From Chitinibacter sp. SCUT-21 (GTDB lineage Bacteria; Pseudomonadota; Gammaproteobacteria; Burkholderiales; Chitinibacteraceae), in the NCBI GenBank assembly GCA_041874755.1, contig CP102611.1, positions 682,001-746,000 on the forward strand: 64,000 nucleotides of DNA. The letters are read 5' to 3'. The notes under the pieces are model-generated. The model did no database searches. It had not been told where the DNA came from and saw only the letters and a list, made by a program, of their open reading frames with translations. Shown here one piece after another: positions 8,325 to 15,921 of the stretch. The position numbers and the translations under genes were made by a program. Every line of letters begins with the position of its first letter. Positions within the stretch are counted from its first letter, which is position 1.

Positions 8325-9451
8325 ATATCATGTTGGTCAGTGTGCTGCTGACCGTATCTAGCGTGGCCTCAGCGGGGCTATTGAATGCTTTTCGCGGTGA
8401 TCCACCAGTGCCTAAAGGTGCACTCAAGGTGGTTGATTTTCCTTCAAATGGCATATGCCACTGGCTAGATGACGCCACTCTTTTGTGTAATTACTGGCGT
8501 AAAGATTTAAAGCTGGACGGCGATCCGGTTGCTTTTGTAACGATTGAGCACCGAATTGATGAAGGCATTCAAATTCAGCATCCTCAGCTAGATGGTAGTT
8601 TGCTGAAATGTGTCGATCCAAAATCGCGTCGAGTGCAAATTGATTTAAAACGTAAAGGACTCAAGCAATATCAAGACAAGTATGCCATGGGGATCTGGGG
8701 GCAGCCCTTGCAGGAGTATCAACCTTTTCGCAAGGAAGAACGCCCAGGGTGGGTTTCGACTGAATGGGGCTACATCAATCCGTTTTCTTGCCAGTACTAT
8801 GCAGACCTACCCACATCGGGTTTGGAATACGAGCCCGGTCGGTTTGGTTTGATGCTCTATGAAGACGATGGCGTCTTGTCTAAAGGCGAATGGACAGAGG
8901 CTCGTAATTATAAAAAATGGAAGGAAGAAAATCCAAATCCGAAACGGGGCTATACCAAAGTGATGCTGGAAGATGAGCGGGTGAGTAATTCTGCCGCAAT
9001 TTTCCCGATGCGCTGGCTCAAGCAAGGCTATTTGGTTTTCAATCGTCTTTCAGCAGGCGCCCTTTGGGCTGATGAGAACCCACAGCAAATCTGGCTCCTA
9101 TCAGAGGGAAAGCTGCAGAAACAATTCCCAATTATGCGTCCAGAACAGCCTAGCGATTGGAGTCCAGCCAAACGCGGATGGTCGGATAGAGGGAATAGTT
9201 TCAAACCACTTCGAAGCGGAATGCTGATCTCCTTGAATTTACCCCCATTTAACTGGAATGGGCTTTATTTGGCACCGTTTGGTACCCCCGAGAAAGCCAT
9301 CAAACTCAGCGATGCGGTGAGCAGTACGATGCTGGTGTCGCCCAACGGCTGCCGCGTGTTATTGGGTATGCAATGGCCCGATTTGGCAGGCAAGCAAGAA
9401 TACGCCACCGTCAAACTCAAAGTAGTGGATTTTTGTAAGGGTGACGAATAA
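8315..9451 (+). CDS. Exported hypothetical protein, tandem paralog A
   Basis: A 378-residue protein with a leader MGLNIMLVSVLLTVSSVASA and a mature start GLLNAFRGDPP. The leader has no basic residue; an internal ATG at 8330 would shorten it but keep the cleavage site. The mature part is rich in Trp, Tyr, Pro and Lys, with four or five conserved Cys, and looks like a globular secreted protein. It is nearly identical over most of its length to the next gene (9542-10687), differing mainly in the leader and in residues about 255-320. No named family recognised. It overlaps the lipoprotein gene by ten bases. Confidence 0.75.
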   Translation: MGLNIMLVSVLLTVSSVASAGLLNAFRGDPPVPKGALKVVDFPSNGICHWLDDATLLCNYWRKDLKLDGDPVAFVTIEHRIDEGIQIQHPQLDGSLLKCVDPKSRRVQIDLKRKGLKQYQDKYAMGIWGQPLQEYQPFRKEERPGWVSTEWGYINPFSCQYYADLPTSGLEYEPGRFGLMLYEDDGVLSKGEWTEARNYKKWKEENPNPKRGYTKVMLEDERVSNSAAIFPMRWLKQGYLVFNRLSAGALWADENPQQIWLLSEGKLQKQFPIMRPEQPSDWSPAKRGWSDRGNSFKPLRSGMLISLNLPPFNWNGLYLAPFGTPEKAIKLSDAVSSTMLVSPNGCRVLLGMQWPDLAGKQEYATVKLKVVDFCKGDE

Positions 9452-9541
9452 CTCCTCAGCATTGACTTTGGCATCAGCCCACTCTATGCGATTCGCCGTT
9501 ATTAGTTTGTAACTCTTTTCCTTTGGAACAATATAAAAGTG

Positions 9542-10687
9542 ATGAAGTTAAAACTACTGTGCCTGCTGTTTCCTCTCCTTTCAGGCGTGGCCTCAGCGGG
9601 GCTATTGAATGCTTTTCGCGGTGATCCACCAGTGCCTAAAGGTGTACTCAAGGTGGTTGATTTTCCTTCAAATGGCATATGCCATTGGCTAGATGACGCC
9701 ACTCTTGTGTGTAATTACTGGCGAAAAGATTTAAAGCTGGACGGAGATCCGGTTGCTTTTGTAACGATTGAGCACCGAATTGATGAAGGCATTCAAATTC
9801 AGCATCCTGAGCTAGATGGCAGTTACCTGAAATGTGTTGATCCAAAGTCGCGTCGAGTGCAAATTGATTTAAAACGCAAAGGACTCAAGCAATATCAAGA
9901 CAAGTATGCCATGGGTATTTGGGGCCAACCGTTGCAGGAATATCAACCTTTTCGCAAGGAAGAACGCCCAGGGTGGATTTCAACTGAATGGGGCTACATC
10001 AATCCGTTTTCTTGCCAGTACAATGCAGACCTACCCACATCGGGTTTGGAATACGAGCCCGGTCGGTATGGCTTAATGCTCTATGAAGACGATGGTGTCT
10101 TGTCTAAGGGGGAATGGAGTCATGCTCGCAATTATAAAAAATGGAAGGAAGAAAATCCAAATCCGAAACGGGGCTACACCAAAGTGATGCTGGAAGATGA
10201 GCGGGTGAGTAATTCTGCCGCTATTTTTCCGATGCGCTGGCTCAAGCAAGGTTATTTGGTTTTCAATCGTCCTTCAGCAGGCGCCCTTTGGGCCAAAGAT
10301 AGTCCCCAACAAGTCTGGTTACTCTCAGGGGGCAAACTGCAGAAACAATTTCCGAGCTCATATCCCGGTAGACCTGAGGGATGGACTCCTGCACAAGGGG
10401 GTTATGAGCATTCAGGGAGCCGTTTTCAGCCGATCCGAACAGGGATGTTAGAGTCGGTAAATTATCCCCCCTTCAAATGGCATGGGCTTTATTTAGCACC
10501 GTTTGGTGAACCAGAGAAAGCCATCAAACTCAGCGATGCGGTGACCAGTACGATGCTGGTGTCGCCCAACGGCTGCCGCGTGTTAGTGGGTATGCAATGG
10601 CCCGATTTGGCAGGCAAGCAAGAATATGCAACGGTCAAACTCAAAGTCGTCGATTTTTGTAAGGGTGACGAGCCACCCAAACAATAG
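9542..10687 (+). CDS. Exported hypothetical protein, tandem paralog B
   Basis: A 381-residue paralog of the preceding gene, 90 bases downstream. The leader MKLKLLCLLFPLLSGVASA is a proper signal peptide with two lysines and shares only the last residues (GVASAGLLNAF) with paralog A. From GLLNAFRGDPPVPKG onward the two agree almost residue by residue to about residue 255. They then diverge over about 65 residues and agree again to the end (VKLKVVDFCKGDE). Paralog B carries four extra residues at the C-terminus. A strong bidirectional terminator follows. Function unknown; this is a recent duplication. Confidence 0.78.
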   Translation: MKLKLLCLLFPLLSGVASAGLLNAFRGDPPVPKGVLKVVDFPSNGICHWLDDATLVCNYWRKDLKLDGDPVAFVTIEHRIDEGIQIQHPELDGSYLKCVDPKSRRVQIDLKRKGLKQYQDKYAMGIWGQPLQEYQPFRKEERPGWISTEWGYINPFSCQYNADLPTSGLEYEPGRYGLMLYEDDGVLSKGEWSHARNYKKWKEENPNPKRGYTKVMLEDERVSNSAAIFPMRWLKQGYLVFNRPSAGALWAKDSPQQVWLLSGGKLQKQFPSSYPGRPEGWTPAQGGYEHSGSRFQPIRTGMLESVNYPPFKWHGLYLAPFGEPEKAIKLSDAVTSTMLVSPNGCRVLVGMQWPDLAGKQEYATVKLKVVDFCKGDEPPKQ

Positions 10688-10688
10688 C

Positions 10689-10738
10689 GGGTATATCGCC
10701 ACAAGCCAAATAAAACAATAGCTTCAGCCATATACACC
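10689..10738. repeat. Degenerate GGGTAT-ended inverted repeat
   Basis: GGGTATATCGCCACAAGCC (10689-10707) faces GCTTCAGCCATATACACC (10721-10738), an imperfect inverted repeat directly after the paralog B stop. The left half resembles GGGTATAACCCTACAAGTC at 40974. It is a weak member of the family described in the findings. Confidence 0.35.
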
Positions 10739-10742
10739 AAGA

Positions 10743-10768
10743 AAAAAGCCACCCGAGGGTGGCTTTTT
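10743..10768. terminator. Bidirectional terminator between paralog B and sucD
   Basis: AAAAAGCCACCC and GGGTGGCTTTTT form a perfect 12-base stem with a two-base centre. It has T-runs on both strands and lies between convergent genes. Confidence 0.88.
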
Positions 10769-10792
10769 ATTTTGATCAATTCAGCTAATGAA

Positions 10793-11677
10793 TTAGATCA
10801 TGCCTTTTGATTTCAGCAATTCAAACATGGTTTTGCCGATTTCTGCTGGGCTGCGTGTGTACGCGATGCCCGCTTGCTCGAAGGCTTTGAATTTCTCTTC
10901 AGCAGTACCTTTACCGCCAGAGATGATCGCGCCTGCGTGGCCCATACGTTTGCCTTTAGGCGCAGTTACACCAGCGATGTAACCGACTACTGGCTTAGTC
11001 ACGTAAGATTTAGCGAATTCTGCCGCTTCTTCTTCGGCAGAACCACCGATCTCACCGATCATCACGATCGCGTCAGTATCAGGATCGTCTTGGAACAGTT
11101 TCAATGCGTCGATGTGGCTAGTACCTGGGATTGGGTCGCCGCCGATACCGATACAAGTAGATTGACCCAGACCCAAAGCAGTCGTTTGTGCAACTGCTTC
11201 GTAAGTCAATGTACCAGAACGTGAAACGATACCGATACGACCTGGGTTGTGGATGTGCCAAGGCATGATACCGATTTTGCACTCGCCCGGCGTGATAATA
11301 CCTGGGCAGTTAGGGCCGATCAGACGGATACCGGCTTCATCAACCGCTTTTTTCACGTACAGCATATCGACTGTTGGCACGCCTTCAGTGATACATACGA
11401 TCAATTTAACGCCAGCATCAACCGCTTCCAAGATTGAATCTTTAGCGAAAGCTGCAGGTACGTAGATCACAGACGCATCAGCTTGAGTTTGCGCTACTGC
11501 ATCACGCATGGTGTTAAATACTGGCAGGCCGAGGTGCTCAGAGCCGCCTTTACCTGGTGTAACACCACCCACAACTTGCGTACCTACTTTCAACGCTTGT
11601 TCAGCGTGGAAAGTACCGTTTTTGCCAGTGAAACCTTGCACCAGCACCTTGGTGTTTTTATTTACTAAAACGCTCAT
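10793..11677 (-). CDS. sucD: Succinyl-CoA synthetase alpha subunit SucD
   Basis: A 294-residue subunit that carries the CoA-binding Rossmann domain ([17 protein letters not shown] near the N-terminus) and the phosphorylated histidine in [17 protein letters not shown] (about residue 246). With SucC it converts succinyl-CoA, ADP or GDP and phosphate to succinate, CoA and NTP in the TCA cycle. AAAGGAAAAG precedes the ATG, which lies 21 bases after the sucC stop. It is the last gene of the TCA block and is followed by a strong terminator. Confidence 0.97.
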   Translation of the reverse strand: MSVLVNKNTKVLVQGFTGKNGTFHAEQALKVGTQVVGGVTPGKGGSEHLGLPVFNTMRDAVAQTQADASVIYVPAAFAKDSILEAVDAGVKLIVCITEGVPTVDMLYVKKAVDEAGIRLIGPNCPGIITPGECKIGIMPWHIHNPGRIGIVSRSGTLTYEAVAQTTALGLGQSTCIGIGGDPIPGTSHIDALKLFQDDPDTDAIVMIGEIGGSAEEEAAEFAKSYVTKPVVGYIAGVTAPKGKRMGHAGAIISGGKGTAEEKFKAFEQAGIAYTRSPAEIGKTMFELLKSKGMI

Positions 11678-11698
11678 TTCTTTTCCTTTGTGCTGAGA

Positions 11699-12868
11699 TT
11701 ACAAAGCGGCAACAGCAGCAACGATTTTCTCGGCTGCGTCGTTCAGGCCTTGGGCTGAAGTCAATTTCAGACCAGATTCGTCCAGCAATTTAGCGCCCAA
11801 TTCAGCGTTATTGCCTTCCAGACGAACTACCACTGGTACTGTTACGTTCACTTCTTTAACTGCAGCGATAATCGCTTCAGCGATCATGTCGCAACGAACG
11901 ATACCACCGAAGATATTGATCAACACGCCTTGAACTGATGAATCAGCCAAGATCAGTTTGAATGCTTCGATCACGCGCTCTTTGGTCGCGCCGCCGCCAA
12001 CGTCCAAGAAGTTAGCTGGTTGGCCACCTTTCAGTTTGATGATGTCCATCGTCGCCATCGCCAAGCCAGCGCCGTTCACCATACAACCGATATTGCCTTC
12101 CAACGCTACGTAGTTCAGTTCGAACTCAGAAGCTTTTACTTCACGCTCGTTTTCTTGTGATTTGTCGCGTTGCGCCAGCAATTCTGGGTGACGGAACAAA
12201 GCGTTTGAGTCGAGGTTGATTTTGCCGTCAACGCAAGCCAATTCGCCGTTTTCACGCAAAGCCAATGGGTTTACTTCAAACAGCGCAAAGTCGTTTTCAA
12301 CGAATGCTTTGTAAGAGCCCAAGATCAGGTTGGTGAACGCAGCAACTTGTTTGCCTTCCAGACCCAAAGCGAAAGCCGCTTGACGGCCTTGGTATGGCTG
12401 CATGCCTACCAAAGGATCAACTTCGATCTTGATGATTTTTTCTGGCGTTTCTTCAGCCACTTTCTCGATCTCAACACCACCTTCAGTTGAAACCATGAAT
12501 ACGATACGTTGTGAGCTGCGATCTACAACCGCGCCAAGGTACAACTCGCGCGTTACTGGGTACATGTCTTCACATACCAATACGCTATGAACTGGCTGCC
12601 CAGCGGCATCAGTTTGGTAAGTAACCAGATTAGTACCGATCAAGCGAGCTGCTTCTGCAGCAGCTTCTTCGCGGCTTTTTACCACTTTAACGCCACCCGC
12701 TTTACCGCGGCCACCCGCGTGTACTTGGGCTTTAACTACGGCAAATTTGCCGCCCAAAGTGTCATAAGCAGCAGCAGCTTCTTCAGCGTTGTTAGCCAAA
12801 ATGCCGCGCTGTACTGGCAAACCATATTTAGCCAGCAATTCCTTGGCTTGATACTCGTGCAGATTCAT
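11699..12868 (-). CDS. sucC: Succinyl-CoA synthetase beta subunit SucC
   Basis: A 389-residue ATP-grasp protein starting [19 protein letters not shown], the family's N-terminus. It binds the nucleotide and works with SucD; the glycine-rich [15 protein letters not shown] segment near residue 320 is typical. The gap to lpd is 262 bases, unusually long for this block, and holds a long palindrome (12986-13134). sucCD may therefore be partly uncoupled from the genes upstream or have its own promoter. Confidence 0.97.
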   Translation of the reverse strand: MNLHEYQAKELLAKYGLPVQRGILANNAEEAAAAYDTLGGKFAVVKAQVHAGGRGKAGGVKVVKSREEAAAEAARLIGTNLVTYQTDAAGQPVHSVLVCEDMYPVTRELYLGAVVDRSSQRIVFMVSTEGGVEIEKVAEETPEKIIKIEVDPLVGMQPYQGRQAAFALGLEGKQVAAFTNLILGSYKAFVENDFALFEVNPLALRENGELACVDGKINLDSNALFRHPELLAQRDKSQENEREVKASEFELNYVALEGNIGCMVNGAGLAMATMDIIKLKGGQPANFLDVGGGATKERVIEAFKLILADSSVQGVLINIFGGIVRCDMIAEAIIAAVKEVNVTVPVVVRLEGNNAELGAKLLDESGLKLTSAQGLNDAAEKIVAAVAAL

Positions 12869-12985
12869 CTCTATTTATCCTTTGTGAGGAGAGTGTTGTC
12901 GGACAGGCTATTCCCCGCCGTTGTACCGCATGATGGATAAGAGCACCTGCCCTTACCCACCCTACAAATTCAAATAACTATTTCA

Positions 12986-13134
12986 TTAAGAGTGGCTTTA
13001 AAAGCTAGCGAGCGCCCGTCAACTTGGCAAGGCCGGAGCACAGAAACCGGAATGTACTTGAAGTACATGAGGATTTCGCGCACCGCCCGCGCCAAGGTCA
13101 CGGGATGCATCGCAGCTTTAAAAGCTGCTCTTAA
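12986..13134. repeat. 149-bp imperfect palindrome overlapping the lpd stop codon
   Basis: The outer ends TTAAGAG (12986-12992) and CTCTTAA (13128-13134) are perfect and lie at equal distance from the centre at 13060, where ATGTACT (13052-13058) and AGTACAT (13062-13068) flank TGA. Between them the arms agree in blocks: GCTTT, AAAGCT, GCGA, CCCGT and TTGGC. The right end includes the lpd stop (TTA at 13131-13133). As RNA this would be a single long hairpin. It may be a mobile palindromic (MITE/REP-like) element or an mRNA end/processing structure; no reading frame is evident. Confidence 0.65.
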
Positions 13135-14564
13135 GAGTGCAGACCGCGTTTATCGCAACCGAGAGCTGCTTCGTGCATCGCTTCGGCCAATGATGGGTGA
13201 GCGTGAACGATGCGAGCAATATCTTCAGCCGATGCGTTAAATTCCATCGCTACCACCGCTTCAGTGATCAATTCTGAAGCGAATGGGCCGATGATGTGCA
13301 CGCCCAAGATACGGTCGGTTTTCGCGCAGGCTAGCATTTTAACGAAACCAGCGGTTTCGCCCAAGCCAAGCGCACGGCCATTCGGGCCAAATGGGAATTG
13401 GCCTTTTTTGTACTCAACGCCTTCCGCTTTCAGTGCTTGCTCAGTTTTACCTACCCAAGCCATTTCTGGGCTGGTATAGATAACCCAAGGTACGTTGTTA
13501 AAGTCGATGTGCGGATGCTGACCTGCGATGCGCTCAGCCACGGCCACGCCTTCTTCCGACGCTTTGTGTGCCAGCATCGGGCCACGAACCACGTCACCCA
13601 CTGCCCATAGATTTGGCAATGCAGTGCGGCAATCGCCGTCAACCACCACAAAACCGCGCTCATCCAGTGGCAAGCCCACTGATTCAGCCGCCAAGTTCCA
13701 CGTGTTTGGCACGCGACCGATCGATACGATTAGTTTGTCGTAGGTTTCAGTGAACGCCTTACCTTCAGCATCGGTGTATTCAACGGTAACGTCGTTCTCA
13801 CCTTTGGTGATGTTGCCGATTTTTAGGCTTGTTTTGATGACCAGACCCAAGTCTTTGGTGAAGATCTTGTGCGCTTCTTTGGCAACCGCTTCGTCCGCCG
13901 CCAACAAGAAGCCAGGAGCGCCTTCGAGAATCGTTACTTCAGCGCCCAAACGCTTCCATACCGAGCCCATTTCCAAGCCGATTACACCCGCGCCAATCAC
14001 GCCCAAGCGTTTTGGTACTGCAGGAATCGACAATGCGCCTTCGTTATCCAAGATCAGCACATTATCAACTGGCGCTTGTGGCAATTGGCGTGGCGTTGAG
14101 CCGGTAGCCAAGATGATGTGCGTGGTTTCAACGACTTCTACTTTGTCGCCGTCCGCTACTTCGATTTGCCATTTGTCGCCATTGCGACCGAGGATTTTGC
14201 CGTGGCCGTGCAAGCTTGCCACTTTGTTCTTTTTGAACAGGTAGCCGATACCTTGCGTCAACTTGCTCACGATGCCTTCTTTACGAGCCAGCATTGTGCC
14301 AACGTCAAATTTCATGCCTTCAACGGTGATACCGTGTGAAGCAAATTTATGCTCAACACGTTCTACGTTTTCAGATGATTCGAGCAAGGCTTTCGATGGG
14401 ATACAACCCACGTTCAAGCAAGTACCACCGAGTGATGCTTTGCCTTCTTTGTTTTTGAATTCGTCGATACACGCAGTGTTAAAACCCAACTGCGCTGCAC
14501 GAATCGCCGCCACGTAGCCGCCAGGGCCCGCGCCGATTACGATAACGTCAAATGATTGTGACAT
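13131..14564 (-). CDS. lpd: Dihydrolipoamide dehydrogenase (E3)
   Basis: A 477-residue FAD disulfide oxidoreductase, the E3 of the 2-oxoglutarate dehydrogenase complex. It shows the FAD motif [17 protein letters not shown] at residues 11-27, the redox disulfide in GGTCLNVGC (Cys49/Cys54), a second Rossmann motif [13 protein letters not shown], and the C-terminal catalytic [19 protein letters not shown] precedes the ATG at 14564. It follows sucB by 80 bases, and that gap contains a hairpin. No lipoyl domain is fused at the N-terminus, unlike some betaproteobacterial pyruvate-dehydrogenase E3 proteins. Confidence 0.97.
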   Translation of the reverse strand: MSQSFDVIVIGAGPGGYVAAIRAAQLGFNTACIDEFKNKEGKASLGGTCLNVGCIPSKALLESSENVERVEHKFASHGITVEGMKFDVGTMLARKEGIVSKLTQGIGYLFKKNKVASLHGHGKILGRNGDKWQIEVADGDKVEVVETTHIILATGSTPRQLPQAPVDNVLILDNEGALSIPAVPKRLGVIGAGVIGLEMGSVWKRLGAEVTILEGAPGFLLAADEAVAKEAHKIFTKDLGLVIKTSLKIGNITKGENDVTVEYTDAEGKAFTETYDKLIVSIGRVPNTWNLAAESVGLPLDERGFVVVDGDCRTALPNLWAVGDVVRGPMLAHKASEEGVAVAERIAGQHPHIDFNNVPWVIYTSPEMAWVGKTEQALKAEGVEYKKGQFPFGPNGRALGLGETAGFVKMLACAKTDRILGVHIIGPFASELITEAVVAMEFNASAEDIARIVHAHPSLAEAMHEAALGCDKRGLHS

Positions 14565-14609
14565 TCAGTCCACCTTAACCCATTGCTGGGTATATTAATG
14601 CAAGCAATT

Positions 14610-14636
14610 GGGTATGTAGCTCACAGCCACATACCC
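14610..14636. repeat. Hairpin in the sucB-lpd gap
   Basis: GGGTATGTAGCT (14610-14621) pairs with AGCCACATACCC (14625-14636) with one mismatch. It has no T-run, so a processing or stability element is more likely than a terminator. The GGGTAT end is shared with other intergenic palindromes here. Confidence 0.6.
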
Positions 14637-14644
14637 CACTTAAA

Positions 14645-15829
14645 TTAGATATCCAACAACAGGCGAGCAGGATCTTCGATCGCGTCTTTAATTGCTACCA
14701 AAGACAATACCGCTTCACGACCGTCGATGATACGGTGATCGTAAGATTGCGCCAGATACATGATTGGACGAGCAACCACTTGACCGTTTTCAACCACTGC
14801 GCGCTCTTTGGTCGCGTGCATGCCCAAGATCGCAGCTTGTGGTGGGTTGATGATCGGCGTTGACATCATTGAGCCGAACGTGCCGCCGTTAGAAATCGTG
14901 TAAGTACCACCAGTCAACTCTTCCACGCCCAATTTACCTTCTTGTGCGCGTTTGCCGAAGTCAGCGATGGTTTTCTCGATTTCAGCCAAAGACAATTGGT
15001 CTGCGTTACGGATAATTGGCACCACCAAACCGCGTGGGCTACCTACCGCTACGCCGATATCGAAGTAGCCGTGGTAAACGATGTCGTTACCGTCAACCGA
15101 TGCATTCACGATTGGGTATTTTTTCAGCGCAGCAACCGCAGCTTTCACGAAGAAGCCCATAAAGCCCAGTTTCACGCCGTGGTCTTTTTCGAATTTGTCT
15201 TTGTACTTGTTGCGCAAGTCCATCAACGGCTTCATGTTCACTTCGTTGAACGTCGTCAAGATTGCGTTTTCTTGCTGAGATTGCAGCAGACGCTCAGCAA
15301 CACGAGCGCGCAGGCGGCTCATTGGTACGCGTTGTTCTGGACGATCACCCGTTGGAGCTGCCACTGCTGGTGCCGCTGGACGGTTCAGATGATTTTGTAC
15401 GTCTTCTTTCAATACGCGACCGCCGCGGCCAGTACCGGCTACGTCGTTTACATTCACGCCTGCGTCAGCAGCGATTTTCTTCGCCGCTGGCATTGCGTTA
15501 GCACCACCGGCTGGTGCAGCTTGAACCGCAGCAGGTGCAGGTGCTGCTGCAGCTGGCGCAGCGGCTTGTGCTGGTGCAGCAGCGGCTACGGCTGCAGTAT
15601 CGATTTTAGCGATCACATCGAGGCTACCCACGGTTGCGCCGTCAGCTTGTACGATTTCAACCAATACACCTGCTTGTGGCGCAGGGATTTCCAACACGAC
15701 TTTGTCGGTTTCCAAATCGATCAGGTTTTCGTCACGGGCAACAGCTTCACCCACTTTCTTTTTCCAAGAAATCAGCGTGGCTTCCGAAACCGATTCAGGC
15801 AACTGTGGTACCAAAACTTCGATGATCAT
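14645..15829 (-). CDS. sucB: 2-oxoglutarate dehydrogenase E2, dihydrolipoyl succinyltransferase
   Basis: A 394-residue E2 core. It has one lipoyl domain (lipoyl Lys43 in ETDKVVLEI), an Ala/Pro-rich linker at about 80-115, a peripheral-subunit-binding domain (about 115-150), and a catalytic domain with the acyltransferase motif [12 protein letters not shown] near the C-terminus. It transfers succinyl groups to CoA. The ATG at 15829 has GGAG eight bases upstream; an in-frame GTG at 15838 would overlap that site and is rejected. It lies between sucA and lpd in the usual order. Confidence 0.96.
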   Translation of the reverse strand: MIIEVLVPQLPESVSEATLISWKKKVGEAVARDENLIDLETDKVVLEIPAPQAGVLVEIVQADGATVGSLDVIAKIDTAAVAAAAPAQAAAPAAAAPAPAAVQAAPAGGANAMPAAKKIAADAGVNVNDVAGTGRGGRVLKEDVQNHLNRPAAPAVAAPTGDRPEQRVPMSRLRARVAERLLQSQQENAILTTFNEVNMKPLMDLRNKYKDKFEKDHGVKLGFMGFFVKAAVAALKKYPIVNASVDGNDIVYHGYFDIGVAVGSPRGLVVPIIRNADQLSLAEIEKTIADFGKRAQEGKLGVEELTGGTYTISNGGTFGSMMSTPIINPPQAAILGMHATKERAVVENGQVVARPIMYLAQSYDHRIIDGREAVLSLVAIKDAIEDPARLLLDI

Positions 15830-15889
15830 ATCGTTCACTCCAGTTAATTTTTAAATTCTTTACGCTTGCGACACGCACAAGGGCAAAAA

Positions 15890-15914
15890 CGCGGCGCTCC
15901 AAAGGGAGGCCGCG
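15890..15914. repeat. GC-rich hairpin in the sucA-sucB gap
   Basis: GCGGCGCTCC and GGAGGCCGCG form a strong stem around AAAG just after the sucA stop at 15922 (minus strand). No T-run follows, so it is unlikely to be a full terminator. Confidence 0.5.
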
Positions 15915-15921
15915 CTATCAA

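Noticed and set aside
14942..15847. 301-residue frame on the plus strand opposite sucB
   Set aside because: It lies fully antisense to sucB, has odd composition rich in Cys, Trp and His, and comes from codon bias in the real gene.
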